Source: Fibrobacterota bacterium (GTDB taxonomy: Bacteria; Fibrobacterota; Chitinivibrionia; Chitinivibrionales; Chitinispirillaceae). Taken from it: a stretch of 64,000 nucleotides of DNA. Both the position numbers and the translations under genes were made by a program. Where the stretch lies: contig JAEZKP010000084.1 of the NCBI GenBank assembly GCA_023436145.1, positions 85,075 to 149,074 on the forward strand, in the 5' to 3' direction. A model generated the notes under the pieces. That model made no database searches, was not told the origin of the DNA, and saw only the letters and a program-made list of their open reading frames with translations. Positions 8,701 through 17,851 of this stretch are shown here, in pieces. Numbering within the stretch: the first letter of the stretch is position 1; each line of letters opens with the position of its first letter.

Positions 8701-10032
8701 ATGGAAAATACCGGGCAGAAGAAAAAGTTAAAATTCGATTTGCTTAAGCTGATTGAATGGGTGGCAAGTCTATTATTTATTGTCATTGTGATTTTCATGA
8801 TAACCGGTTTTTTCCCGGTTTCCCATCCGCTCATCAGCAATTATACTCACTCACTGATTCAGAAAAGCAGTCTGGATACCTGTACTATTTCTAAGGTGAA
8901 GCTGTCTCTCTGGAAGGGGGTTACCTTATACGATGTATTTGTATCAGAGACAACTGGCAGCGGTGTTGAGTACAAAATAAAGTTATCCAAAATAAGGATC
9001 AGTTGCAATATACTAAGTACAATACTTAAATGGCATGTTATTGAGAGCGAATTTCATCAATTTCGCGATAGCTTTTATCAGGCAGCAGAAAAAGATGCAT
9101 ATAAGGCAATTGATGGGTTGTTAAGTTTTGCATCCCGGTCAGAGCACATTAAAAATGTGCTCATCGATGGGAAATGTTTGAAAATTACGGAAAAAGGTGC
9201 TCCGGTTATTACCGCTAACCGGTTTTCTTTGGACATTACCAGGGAACAGGAGAAGTCCCGGAATATTGAATTGAATCTCGATGCTGCAGAATTTGTTTAT
9301 CTGCAAAATGAATTCACATTTTTCAGAGCTACAGGTTTTTATGATAACCGGATACTTGATATTAATAGATGTCAAGGAAGGATTTTTAATGGTAAAGTAA
9401 AAGTCAGTACCGGTATTGATCTGGTTAACAAAAACATACATGATTTCACACTTAACGCTTCAAATCTGAATCTGGAGCAAATGGTTTCCTCTGGTAGTAT
9501 TCAGGGATGTATTTCAGGCAAAATGGATTTAGATCTCCAAAACCTCTCATCAACTCTGAAATTAGATTCAATCAGGGGGAAGGGGATAATTCATTTATCT
9601 GGAATGAGCATTGAGGAAACCCCTATTCAAAAAGCTCTGGTGCAGCTGTTGGAAAACCAGGGACTCAATCGACTCTCTTTTTCAAAAATAAGGGCTGATT
9701 TTGAAATACTTAACAAAGATTCTATCCGGGCGGATATTTCAGGAAACGGGGAGATGCTTGATTTTAAATCCAATGGAATGTTGAACCTGCATGGATGGAT
9801 CAATCAGCAGGTTAATGCAGCTTTATCTGATAAGGCAATTAAAGAGCTGCCTGGATTTGTGGTCAATTCGCTGGATCTCAATGAAAACAATCGCCGTATA
9901 GTTCGGTGCAGAATATACGGTACGCTCAATGAGCCCAAAGTGGAACTGGACAGGGAGATTCTTAAAAACGCCATTGGGAATGTCTTTGAACAGATGAGAG
10001 AGAATTTTAAGGATTTTTTCAGGAAAAAATAG
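8701..10032 (+). CDS. AsmA-like envelope protein
   Basis: 443 residues. A cytoplasmic basic N terminus is followed by one transmembrane helix (about 20-40, WVASLLFIVIVIFMITGFF). The rest is a long beta-rich periplasmic region with repeated strand patterns (GFYDNRILDINRCQGRIFNGKVKVS, LNASNLNL, KSNGMLNLHG; each typical of AsmA/TamB-type beta-taco proteins). The last part (NRRIVRCRIYGTLNEPKVELD) matches the usual AsmA C-terminal motif. The family is tied to lipid transport or assembly at the outer membrane. No clear Shine-Dalgarno site is seen before the ATG. The next gene begins four bases after its stop. Confidence 0.65.
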   Translation: MENTGQKKKLKFDLLKLIEWVASLLFIVIVIFMITGFFPVSHPLISNYTHSLIQKSSLDTCTISKVKLSLWKGVTLYDVFVSETTGSGVEYKIKLSKIRISCNILSTILKWHVIESEFHQFRDSFYQAAEKDAYKAIDGLLSFASRSEHIKNVLIDGKCLKITEKGAPVITANRFSLDITREQEKSRNIELNLDAAEFVYLQNEFTFFRATGFYDNRILDINRCQGRIFNGKVKVSTGIDLVNKNIHDFTLNASNLNLEQMVSSGSIQGCISGKMDLDLQNLSSTLKLDSIRGKGIIHLSGMSIEETPIQKALVQLLENQGLNRLSFSKIRADFEILNKDSIRADISGNGEMLDFKSNGMLNLHGWINQQVNAALSDKAIKELPGFVVNSLDLNENNRRIVRCRIYGTLNEPKVELDREILKNAIGNVFEQMRENFKDFFRKK

Positions 10033-10036
10033 ACTT

Positions 10037-11227
10037 TTGAGCAATCAGATCCAGCAGTTAACCTCCAGAGGACTTGAGCGCAGACTCAAGCGATACCTTC
10101 TTAAAGTAAAACACCAATTCGTAGCTATAACTACTCCGGGTTTTGAACAAGTTCTCAGATCCGAGCTGCTGAATTTGCAGGGTGTGGAAAACTGCAATCT
10201 GATTAACGGTGGGGTAGAGTTCTGCGGTCCATTGGATCTGGTTTACAGCACCAACTTATATCTGCGCACTGCCAACCGTATTCTGATGCGTATAGAATCT
10301 TTTACCGCCCGTTCTTATCCGGAACTCTACAATAAATGCCGCCGTGTTGCCTGGGAGTTGTATTGTGGATTTTCCGATGCAGTCAGCTTTTCAGTTTCGT
10401 CAAGAAATTCAAGGCTTCATCATACCACAAATATTGAAAATACGGTATTTGATGCTCTTACAGAGAGCATGAAAAAATTGGGAGTTCAACTGAAAAATCA
10501 TTCAGATGCTCCGATATGCTTTCATATCAGAATCTCTGATGATACATGTACGATCAGTATAGATTCCAGCGGTGAATTGCTTTATAAAAGAGGTTATCGC
10601 CTAAGCACTGCATCTGCTCCATTACGGGAAACAATCGCAGCTGCCGTGCTTGAGCAGGCCCGATGGGACCGGTTCCCGGTAATTATGGATCCGATGTGTG
10701 GTTCCGGGGCTCTTATTCTGGAGGCGGTATCTATGACTCTATGTAAAACAGCGGGAATTGATCGCAGGTTTGCATTTATGAGCTGGCCGGTTTTCAACAG
10801 TCAAAAATGGGAGAAAATCCGCAACAAAGCTTTAAGTGAAGAGCGTGAGACGTCTGGAAAACGGTTTCTGGCATCGGATGTAGATGGGGAGGCGATCGGT
10901 AATGCCATAGAAAATGCCCAACGGCTGGGAGTTAAAGATTGTGTGGAATTCAGCATTAAGGATTGTCTCCTTTTGAAAACGGTATCTCCTCCTGGTTTAA
11001 TTGTCTCAAATCTACCCTATGGCAAGCGAATCGGCACACCTGAACCCGACCTGCACATCTTCTTCAGAAAATTGGGTAAACATATTTGCAACCAATTTGA
11101 GGGGTGGGATTTTGCTTTTATTGTGGAAGAACCCAGATTTGCAAGCATTTCCGGATTGCCGGTTAAAGATGAAATCCGCTTTAAAAATGGAGGTATTGCT
11201 GTAAGACTGGTGATGGGTAGGATTTGA
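10037..11227 (+). CDS. rlmL: THUMP-domain 23S rRNA guanine-N2 methyltransferase, RlmL/RlmK-N type
   Basis: 396 residues. The N-terminal third is a THUMP RNA-binding domain (FVAITTPGFEQVLRSEL, then the NRILMRIESFTARSYPELY block). The methyltransferase domain has the SAM-binding motif DPMCGSGALILEA (about 217-229) and a catalytic NLPYGKRIG (about 322-330), the NPPY-type motif in the form used by RlmL for m2G2445. It lacks the second, RlmK half present in the E. coli fusion. TTG is the only start consistent with the N-terminal fold and sits four bases behind the AsmA-like gene, so the two are coupled. The exact target base is inferred from family. Confidence 0.85.
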   Translation: MSNQIQQLTSRGLERRLKRYLLKVKHQFVAITTPGFEQVLRSELLNLQGVENCNLINGGVEFCGPLDLVYSTNLYLRTANRILMRIESFTARSYPELYNKCRRVAWELYCGFSDAVSFSVSSRNSRLHHTTNIENTVFDALTESMKKLGVQLKNHSDAPICFHIRISDDTCTISIDSSGELLYKRGYRLSTASAPLRETIAAAVLEQARWDRFPVIMDPMCGSGALILEAVSMTLCKTAGIDRRFAFMSWPVFNSQKWEKIRNKALSEERETSGKRFLASDVDGEAIGNAIENAQRLGVKDCVEFSIKDCLLLKTVSPPGLIVSNLPYGKRIGTPEPDLHIFFRKLGKHICNQFEGWDFAFIVEEPRFASISGLPVKDEIRFKNGGIAVRLVMGRI

Positions 11228-11278
11228 TAAAAAGATCGATATAGTCTTGTAATATTAATATCAACAGAATAAGAATTC

Positions 11279-13588
11279 TTATCCTAAGCCAAAGAGGTCC
11301 TGTTGACCAGAGATGATGTTATCAAAGCTGCTACCCGTAAATTCCAGAATAGAATCTGCAACCGGTTTGAGTTGGCAATCAATATAATGGTCATAGTCAA
11401 TGGGAGAAGTAAGATTCTCCAGGGGTTGGGGACCGTTGGAAGTGATATAATATTTTATTATGTGTTTGGGAGTTTTTAACAGGCGGGCAGCCTGTGCGTG
11501 TGGTGGAATATTAACCGTATACTCATTGAGATTTTTTCGCAACCGCTTCTTATAAATAAGTTGATTGTCAAAAGTTCCCTGTTTCACTTTATTTACTATG
11601 TCGATGATATATTCAAAAACCGGTTGTCCGGAAAAGACCCGTCTTAACAGTTCATTCTGAAACTCCTTAGCCAGATCGGTCCAGTCTGAGCGTGCAGATT
11701 CCATCCCCTTGAAGATCAGTTTCATCTCACCATTTTCTATAATACTTCCGCAATAATGCTTTTTGCTTCCATAAGAACCACCCCTCACCGATGGCATCAG
11801 AAAGTGACGGAAATGGGTCTGAAATTCCAGATTCAGTGCAGATGTAACCTCAAAAGTATCTTTTAGATGTTCGGCTAACCATTTGGTCAGATGTTCTGAT
11901 AGTGTTAGTCCAATGCTTGCTGCCTGGTTTTCTTTTCCAGAGCCCAACAGGACAAAAAGAGAATCTGTGTCTCCGTAGATGACCCGGTAACCGGTCGTTG
12001 ACTCGATATGGCGTATTGTTTCTTTGAGAATATACTGACCGGTTCTGGTTATGGTGGTTGCCAGCTCAGAGGAGAAAAACCGACATCCTTGAGCTCCCAG
12101 TACTCCATAGAAGCTGTTCATTAGAATTTTTATAGCTTGGGAAAGATATGGGTTATTTTCTTTTTTAGCTTTGGAGCGGGCTTGAAGTAATTGTTCGATG
12201 ATTTCTGGTAAAATAGAGATTTTTCTGGAAAATGAGGTGCCCTCCGGAGTTTTGATTCTATCATCTGACTGGATTTTGTAACCCAGGGGATCGATTTTAA
12301 AGGTGAGTATGATAGATGGATAAAGGCTTCTGAAATCAAAAACCAGAACATTGTCATAAATCCCAGGAACCGGTTCCAGTACATAGCCGCCGGGTAGAGG
12401 ATGAGAGGGCAGGGGTATGTCTGCAGCATTGGTAGCCACAAATCCATGCCGGTGCAATCTTGGAAGGTAGAGATGGTCGAATGCTGCTACACTTCCACCC
12501 GTTCTGTCAAGAAGAAGGCCTGAACGTTTTGATTTTTCAACTGCATTGGGAAGAATACCTGCCTTATTGAAGATTTCCAGGGTCAGTTTTGCATCTTGTA
12601 AGTTGTATTGGGCCAGTGATAGTTTATCTTCTCTGAACAGGCGGTTAATTTCTGAGATTTTTTCCTCACCGCTTTTCTCTATAAGCTTTACCTTATTAAG
12701 CATGGCAGAAGCTACAAAATTCAAAGAATATTCTTCAAAAGTGAAAAAGTTGGCTCTGAGCATGGTGGGTACATCCATGACTACTCTTCCGGGAATTCGC
12801 ACCAGCAGGTCGGTTCCTGAGTGGTTTTGAACTATTTTTGATCCATTGTCTCTACCTGGGGCAAAAGGGATGTTTAGTGCGATGCATCGCTTCTGAATCA
12901 TCTGAAGATCAAAATTGATAACGTTCCAGCCGATTAAAATATCCGGATTCTGTTTATGAATGTGCTGGAAAAAATTCTGGATTACCTCCTTTTCGTTGGG
13001 ACAGAAAAATACTGAACCGGTCGAGGTCTCATTGCCTTCAATAAAAACTGCATCGGTTTTTCCACTGCAGGCGATGCTGTAAATCTGTCCGCTTTCTGTG
13101 TTGGTTTCGATATCAAATGACAATACCTGCAACGATGGATTCATGTCACAGCCCCGGATATGAGGATTGTAAAGTAAAATTGTACCATTCCGGGTTGTTA
13201 CTTCTCCGGTGGCTTCAAAACCTCCTGCCACAAATCTTTCCATCAGGTAGCGCTCCACTGGATTGACATCTGATTCGTAAAGAATTGTACCGGTTTTGGC
13301 CAGTTGCTCTTTTGCATGCAGAAAACCGGAAAATGTATTGAAATAAAGACAGTCAACAGCTGTTCCATCCAGGGCTTTAAAAGGAAGTACTTTTCGTTCA
13401 GCTGCTTTTATAGTAAGATTTAGGTCTGTATTGCGAGGTACGAAAAACATCGGGCGGAAGTTATCGATCAGGATTCTGACTGGAACCTGGTTTTCGGTTA
13501 CCGCATACAGTGTAATTTCAAAACGGTTTCGAGAGTCACGGCTGAGATAATTTAAAAGAAAGCAGCGAAGAGTTTCTGAATTAGGCAT
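11279..13588 (-). CDS. polB: DNA polymerase, family B (Pol II type)
   Basis: 769 residues, close to E. coli Pol II. The proofreading exonuclease is intact: Exo I with Asp159 and Glu161 (SFDIETN), Exo II with Asp227 (NVINFDLQ), Exo III with Tyr328 and Asp332 (YNLQD). The polymerase motifs are also intact: motif A with Asp418 (FDFRSLYPS), motif B (KILMNSFYGVLGA, about 487-499) and motif C with Asp540 and Asp542 (VIYGDTDS). It should be an active, error-correcting polymerase for lesion bypass or replication restart. I see no LexA-like operator in the 197 bases upstream. It is a single-gene unit, convergent with the rRNA methyltransferase. Confidence 0.95.
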   Translation of the reverse strand: MPNSETLRCFLLNYLSRDSRNRFEITLYAVTENQVPVRILIDNFRPMFFVPRNTDLNLTIKAAERKVLPFKALDGTAVDCLYFNTFSGFLHAKEQLAKTGTILYESDVNPVERYLMERFVAGGFEATGEVTTRNGTILLYNPHIRGCDMNPSLQVLSFDIETNTESGQIYSIACSGKTDAVFIEGNETSTGSVFFCPNEKEVIQNFFQHIHKQNPDILIGWNVINFDLQMIQKRCIALNIPFAPGRDNGSKIVQNHSGTDLLVRIPGRVVMDVPTMLRANFFTFEEYSLNFVASAMLNKVKLIEKSGEEKISEINRLFREDKLSLAQYNLQDAKLTLEIFNKAGILPNAVEKSKRSGLLLDRTGGSVAAFDHLYLPRLHRHGFVATNAADIPLPSHPLPGGYVLEPVPGIYDNVLVFDFRSLYPSIILTFKIDPLGYKIQSDDRIKTPEGTSFSRKISILPEIIEQLLQARSKAKKENNPYLSQAIKILMNSFYGVLGAQGCRFFSSELATTITRTGQYILKETIRHIESTTGYRVIYGDTDSLFVLLGSGKENQAASIGLTLSEHLTKWLAEHLKDTFEVTSALNLEFQTHFRHFLMPSVRGGSYGSKKHYCGSIIENGEMKLIFKGMESARSDWTDLAKEFQNELLRRVFSGQPVFEYIIDIVNKVKQGTFDNQLIYKKRLRKNLNEYTVNIPPHAQAARLLKTPKHIIKYYITSNGPQPLENLTSPIDYDHYIDCQLKPVADSILEFTGSSFDNIISGQQDLFGLG

Positions 13589-13785
13589 GTTTTAAAATAC
13601 CATTTTATTTGTTTCGGTTCCAAATAACAATATTCTTGTCTGAACAGGAGGCATTAGAATAGTTGGCACTAATATTGAGTTTAGATTTGGCTTCGGCTAA
13701 AAAAATCTGTCTCTTTTATGATTGCTGAAATCATTTTATAAATTAACGATTTATCCCAGCAAGACACTTTTTACCAGGAGGATCT

Positions 13786-14130
13786 ATGGATAATATGTGG
13801 GAGAAGCTGAAAAAGGGAGTTCGCGAGGGCGCAGCCCTTTCAATGGAAAAGATCGAGGAGTATACAAAGCTAGGAAAACTGAAAGTTGAGGAAATGGCCA
13901 CCAAGCGCAAAATTGAGCGTAATTATGGTGATATTGGAGAACGGGTGTTCGATCTGTTCGAGGATAATAAAGGGGCAGATATAGCTCAGGATTTGACAAT
14001 TAAAAAAGCTGTGGAAAATATTGCTGCTTTACGTGAAGAGCTTCTGGAGATTGCCAAAAAAATAAAAGAGGTGGGAGAAAATTCCAGGAGTTCAAAAACA
14101 GACGATGATAGCGAGATTAATGGTATTTAA
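13786..14130 (+). CDS. Small coiled-coil protein of unknown function
   Basis: 114 residues, no signal peptide or membrane helix. It is rich in Lys and Glu with heptad-like spacing in the second half (VENIAALREELLEIAKKIKE), so a helical, oligomeric cytoplasmic protein is expected. A strong ribosome site, CAGGAGG, precedes the ATG by about six bases. The segment KRKIERNYGDIGERVFDLFE resembles a helix-turn seen in small magnetosome or shape-associated proteins, but I do not recognise a family. A structured intergenic element follows the stop and an M23 peptidase comes 196 bases later. Confidence 0.7.
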   Translation: MDNMWEKLKKGVREGAALSMEKIEEYTKLGKLKVEEMATKRKIERNYGDIGERVFDLFEDNKGADIAQDLTIKKAVENIAALREELLEIAKKIKEVGENSRSSKTDDDSEINGI

Positions 14131-14135
14131 GTCCC

Positions 14136-14208
14136 ACGCTTCGGCTCCGCTCAGAAACAACACAGAGCTGTAGTTTATTTACTGAGAGACCAGGTTTAGC
14201 CGAAGTGT
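14136..14208. other. Nested inverted repeats in the intergenic region (possible structured RNA or small palindromic repeat)
   Basis: ACGCTTCGGCT at 14136-14146 is complementary, with one mismatch, to AGCCGAAGTGT at 14198-14208. Inside it, CTCAG (14150-14154) pairs with CTGAG (14182-14186). The nested order gives one folded element of 73 nt starting five bases after a stop codon. No T-run follows, so it is not a usual terminator. Confidence 0.4.
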
Positions 14209-14326
14209 TATTCCTGGGTCATCTCTTCGATAGCTTCGGAGCTTTTCCAGGATTTATGAGGCTTTGATGGCAGGGCAAATCTGTTATTGTTTGTTTTTGA
14301 GAACATAAAGAAGTAGATTCAATAGG

Positions 14327-15175
14327 ATGAAGAAAAGAACTATTCTTGTAGTACCGCCACGGGGAGTGCCTGTGAAGATGATCAGGATCCGTCTTTCTGT
14401 GGCAATAGGCTTATTAGCCATTATCTCTGTAGGTTTTTTAGGGTATTTTATTCCATTCAACAATTTTACCTTGAATGTGGTGGAGACCAACCAGAAAAAA
14501 AACTTAACAGAGCAGAATAATGCTCTGTTAAGAAAAATTATTTCCACACTCAGATTGCTCAACAATCTAAAAGATCAGGTGGCTCGACTGGAGGCAAAGC
14601 AGAAAGTAGCTGCTCAATTCAGTGGCATGGGTGAGGAGACTACAGACATCAAGCATCGAATTGACTTTCAGAAGATGAGCACAGATGAACTGCTGCAGTT
14701 TGTTGAAAACCGTGAAGCACTCTTTGAATCTTTCTATGATAAAATCGATGGCGATTATCTTTTGGAAAATATCCCTGTTATCTACCCTGTGAAAGATTCA
14801 TTTGTGGTTTCCCGTGGTTACGGTTTAGCTTTAGATCCTTTTACATCCAAGAAAAAATGGCATGCAGGTATTGATCTTGTTGCTGAAGAAGGTACACCAG
14901 TGATTGCTACTGCCTCAGGGGTGGTAAGTCGTCTGGAGAACCACCCCATCTGGGGGGTGAGGATTACTGTTGAACATAGGAGCGGATTTCAGACAGTTTA
15001 TGCTCATCTGGGGCAGGCTCTTATAAACAAAGGAAAAACTGTCAAAAAGGGTCAGGTAATTGGAAAAATGGGCTTATCAGGTTTAAGTACAGGGATACAT
15101 CTTCATTATGAATTGATTCATAAGGGTGTTCATGTAAATCCCCGCAGTGTCATGTTTCCTTCTCTTCTGAAGTAA
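14327..15175 (+). CDS. M23 family metallopeptidase, membrane anchored
   Basis: 282 residues. One N-terminal transmembrane helix (about 21-42) is followed by a coiled coil (about 50-95) and a LytM/M23 domain. The zinc ligands are intact: His179 and Asp183 in HAGIDL, and the HLHYE pair His258/His260. Most likely it cleaves peptidoglycan cross-bridges in the periplasm, in growth, division or trans-envelope assembly. The order helix, coiled coil, M23 is as in many MepM/EnvC-type proteins. The start ATG follows AATAGG; it is a single transcription unit, convergent with the Ser/Thr kinase. Confidence 0.88.
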   Translation: MKKRTILVVPPRGVPVKMIRIRLSVAIGLLAIISVGFLGYFIPFNNFTLNVVETNQKKNLTEQNNALLRKIISTLRLLNNLKDQVARLEAKQKVAAQFSGMGEETTDIKHRIDFQKMSTDELLQFVENREALFESFYDKIDGDYLLENIPVIYPVKDSFVVSRGYGLALDPFTSKKKWHAGIDLVAEEGTPVIATASGVVSRLENHPIWGVRITVEHRSGFQTVYAHLGQALINKGKTVKKGQVIGKMGLSGLSTGIHLHYELIHKGVHVNPRSVMFPSLLK

Positions 15176-15242
15176 ATTACAATTGTCCAAAAAAAGCAGA
15201 TCTGCTGGTAGATCAAAATTGAGAAGAAAATGTACCCGGTAT

Positions 15243-16343
15243 TTATCTTACCATTAAAAAAACGATTGCTGCTGTGATCGCTAGTAGTGCTCCACCTGAA
15301 TAAATCAGTAGTTTAATGGGAATCTTTTTCTGGGGTTTCCATACTGGAATGCTCAACGGATTGGTCATGTAACGGTAAATAAGGTCCTGAGGGGCTCTAT
15401 CGGAGATTTTTCGAAGAATTGCAAAAAGTTCATGCCCGAAATCTGCAATACTGTTAAAGCGTTCGTGAGGTTCAAGAGCGATGCTATTATCGATACAGTT
15501 TATCAGTTCTCTGGGAAATGGTAAATCGTAGGTATCTAATGGTTTATATTGTCCTTTGGTTTTTTTCTGAACCAGTTCGGTAAGGGTTTTTTGTGGAAAA
15601 CAGCGGGCACCGCAAAGCATTTCATAAAGAACTGTGCCCAGTGAGAAGATATCACTTCGGTGGTCAAGTGTTTTACCGTTAAGTTGTTCAGGACTGAGGT
15701 ATACCAGCGTTCCCATGATTTTAGCGCCAACAGTATGCAAGCTTACTTCGCTGGGGCGCGCGATGCCAAAATCCATCAGTTTTACTATTCCATCTTTGGA
15801 AATGACAATATTGTCGGGTTTGATATCTCTATGTATCAATCCGTGGTAGACCTTGCCGTAGAGGGTATAATCTTTAGTGTGGGCATAATGCAAGGCCTGA
15901 CAAACAAAGTAGCCTACAGAAAGGGCGACTGCTAATGGAAGGCGGCTGCTCTGTGCCAGGAGATTTCGGATGGAGACACCATCCACATATTCCATTTCTA
16001 GAAATGGAATCTGCTGATCGATATGACCAATGTTATGAATTTCCACGATGTTGGGGTGATGCAGGTCAGCCATGATTTTGGCCTCAGTGAGAAATCTCTC
16101 ACGGGCCTCTTTATCGGAATATTTTTTAAGGACTTTTACCGCCCGTATAACCTCCAGACCTTCGTGCCAGACTTTGTAAACAGTTGCACTGCCACCTTCA
16201 CCTATTAATAACTGAACTTTACTGGGACCAATCTTATCCCCTGGAGCAGGCATCGGAATGTCCTGTTGTTTGTAAGGGTTCTGGATTTGATCACTTAGTT
16301 TCATGTGGCGCATTTCTGGGTTCTCTGGTTGGAGGTTGCTCAT
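15243..16343 (-). CDS. Membrane-anchored Ser/Thr protein kinase
   Basis: 366 residues, a Hanks-type kinase with all key residues: glycine loop IGEGGSATVYKV (47-58), Lys70 in AVKVLKK, catalytic Asp173 in HRDIKPDN, Asp191 of DFG, and a LSPEQL activation-segment end. A single helix at the C terminus (about 343-365) anchors it, with almost no residues beyond, so it lacks the extracellular PASTA or other sensor domain of PknB proteins. The input may therefore be cytoplasmic. The first ATG is used; a further ATG lies 13 codons on. It is divergent from the glycosyltransferase. Confidence 0.92.
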   Translation of the reverse strand: MSNLQPENPEMRHMKLSDQIQNPYKQQDIPMPAPGDKIGPSKVQLLIGEGGSATVYKVWHEGLEVIRAVKVLKKYSDKEARERFLTEAKIMADLHHPNIVEIHNIGHIDQQIPFLEMEYVDGVSIRNLLAQSSRLPLAVALSVGYFVCQALHYAHTKDYTLYGKVYHGLIHRDIKPDNIVISKDGIVKLMDFGIARPSEVSLHTVGAKIMGTLVYLSPEQLNGKTLDHRSDIFSLGTVLYEMLCGARCFPQKTLTELVQKKTKGQYKPLDTYDLPFPRELINCIDNSIALEPHERFNSIADFGHELFAILRKISDRAPQDLIYRYMTNPLSIPVWKPQKKIPIKLLIYSGGALLAITAAIVFLMVR

Positions 16344-16470
16344 ATACCCGTTTACCCCGGTTAAAGAAATGTTCTATATTTAATGGTCTGGTTATCAGTT
16401 AAAGTATGCAGCATATATCGATAGGCTGTTTTAAGATAATCATCCTTATAAAATATTTATTGTACCACCA

Positions 16471-17517
16471 ATGGTGGATAGTTTAAAGATAATGATTGAA
16501 AAATATCCGAAAAAGATTTTAATAATCCGGTTCTCATCGATGGGCGATGTGATCCTGGTATCTGCTCTTTTTTCAGCAATAAAAAAACATAATTTAGATT
16601 CAGAGATCACCTTTGTTACCGATCCGCAGTATATAGAATTTTTCAGAGATGACCCCAGACTTGGCAGAGTTTACGGAATGCCTAAAAAAATGGGAATAAT
16701 TGATACTGCACTGTCGGAAAATAAATGGGATCTGGTAATTGATTTGCAAAGGAATAGCAGAAGTAAAACATTTCTGGGACTGGTAAAACATAAAGGAAAG
16801 GTAAGTATCTTTCGTAAACCATATCTGAAAAGGATTTTGAGGCTCATTATCAGGACGAGTAGTTATTCTGAAAAAGATATGGTGATATATCGGTATCTTG
16901 AAGCAGCCGGAATCAGATATGATATTTCCAGGCCGGAAACTTCTCGATTATTTTTCAAATCATCAATATTACCTGATCATATTCAAAAGACAATATATAC
17001 AGGTGGAATAGTCAGACCGGTAATTGCGTTGATACCATTTGCTGCATGGAAGAATAAGGAGTGGCCTGAAGAAAGATTTGTAAATGTAGGGAAATATTTT
17101 CTTGTTAAAGGGTGGGATGTGTGCATTATGGGAGGGCCTCAGGAGAAGCAGAAGGCTGAGGATATGGCAGAGAAAACCGGCCACCGTTGTGTCTCTCTGG
17201 CAGGGAAACTTACCTTATATGAGTGTGGTTGCTTTTTAAAAAAGTGTTCTCTGGCTCTGGGAAACGATACCGGATTGTCTCATCTTGCGCGTTCTTGTGG
17301 CGTGAGGACTGGTATTATTTATGGGCCTACAACCCGTCATTGGGGTTTTTATCCTCAAGGGGAGCCTCCGTTTAAGATCTTTGAACACCCGTGGTTTTGT
17401 CGTCCTTGTCATGCGCATGGGGGTAATGTTTGTTTATTAAACAGAGCATGTATGAAAAGTATCAGTTCTGATCAGGTGATTAAAGGTCTGATGGATTTAG
17501 TGATTGCATCGGATTAA
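16471..17517 (+). CDS. Glycosyltransferase family 9 (heptosyltransferase-like)
   Basis: 348 residues in the two-domain GT-B arrangement of ADP-heptose:LPS heptosyltransferases. Seen: ILIIRFSSMGDVILVSAL at the N terminus, DLVIDLQRN, a central IPFAAWKNKEWPEERF, GGPQEKQKAEDM, and the nucleotide-sugar site LALGNDTGLSHLARSCG near residues 266-282. The late CRPCHAHGGNVCLLNRACM cysteine cluster is common in WaaF-type proteins. It probably adds heptose or another sugar to the inner LPS core. An alternative start at the ATG of MIEKYPKK (16492) is possible. It ends 55 bases before the ilv leader peptide. Confidence 0.85.
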   Translation: MVDSLKIMIEKYPKKILIIRFSSMGDVILVSALFSAIKKHNLDSEITFVTDPQYIEFFRDDPRLGRVYGMPKKMGIIDTALSENKWDLVIDLQRNSRSKTFLGLVKHKGKVSIFRKPYLKRILRLIIRTSSYSEKDMVIYRYLEAAGIRYDISRPETSRLFFKSSILPDHIQKTIYTGGIVRPVIALIPFAAWKNKEWPEERFVNVGKYFLVKGWDVCIMGGPQEKQKAEDMAEKTGHRCVSLAGKLTLYECGCFLKKCSLALGNDTGLSHLARSCGVRTGIIYGPTTRHWGFYPQGEPPFKIFEHPWFCRPCHAHGGNVCLLNRACMKSISSDQVIKGLMDLVIASD

Positions 17518-17572
17518 GTGAAAGAATATAGATTTCTTGCTTTTTCTCGTGAAAAAACTTACATTAAAAGCC

Positions 17573-17677
17573 ATGTACACAAAAAAGCTGGCATCTTCAA
17601 TTAATACAGGAACCGTTCTCGCCGGGATCAGGGGTGTCATTATTATTGGACCGGGACAAAAGGAAACGGGTTCATAG
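17573..17677 (+). CDS. Leader peptide of the ilv/leu/cimA operon (34 residues)
   Basis: A short frame in an otherwise empty region. Its centre, GTVLAGIRGVIIIGPG, has Val, Leu, Ile, Val and three consecutive Ile codons (ATT ATT ATT at 17639-17647), that is, all three end products of the operon behind it. This is the type of composition known from ilvL and ivbL leader peptides of enterobacteria. The final codons (QKETGS) lie over the antiterminator strand described below. The ATG has only a weak upstream AAAAG as ribosome site; an in-frame GTG at 17549 would extend the peptide by eight residues. Confidence 0.75.
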   Translation: MYTKKLASSINTGTVLAGIRGVIIIGPGQKETGS

Positions 17678-17742
17678 AATCAGATGAAAGTAAAGATTTT
17701 TAGGCCCGTTTCCTTCGAAGGAAACGGGCCTTTTTGTGTTTT
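17660..17742 (+). promoter_or_regulatory. Transcription attenuator of the ilv operon: antiterminator/terminator switch
   Basis: Strand A, AGGAAACGGG (17661-17670), strand B, CCCGTTTCCT (17705-17714), and strand C (17719-17731) share sequence. B pairs perfectly with C in a 13-bp hairpin with a four-base loop, followed by TTTTTGTGTTTT: a strong intrinsic terminator. B can instead pair with A over 11 bp, which would stop the terminator from forming. A lies inside the leader peptide frame, 12 bases behind the last of three Ile codons and 5-15 bases before its stop. A ribosome stalled at the Ile/Val codons leaves A free (read-through); one that reaches the stop covers A (termination). Confidence 0.8.
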
Positions 17743-17851
17743 AAACTTACTTAATTCTTGATTGTTGGGGTAAAAGGTCGTATTTTAGACAGCTGTTTCG
17801 GTGTGATGTGGATTAAAAGTAAATGCATCGGATAGATCAGGGAGGACAGAT

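Noticed and set aside
13663..13680. Sigma-54 promoter before the coiled-coil gene (TTGGCACTAATATTGAG)
   Set aside because: The -24 half is good but the essential GC of the -12 half is absent (TTGA).
13589..13785. LexA-type operator before polB
   Set aside because: No CTGT-N8-ACAG or GAAC-type symmetric site found; SOS control is not supported.
17521..17851. T-box leader before ilvB
   Set aside because: No AGGGUGGNACCGCG-like T-box sequence; the leader peptide and alternative hairpins explain the region better.
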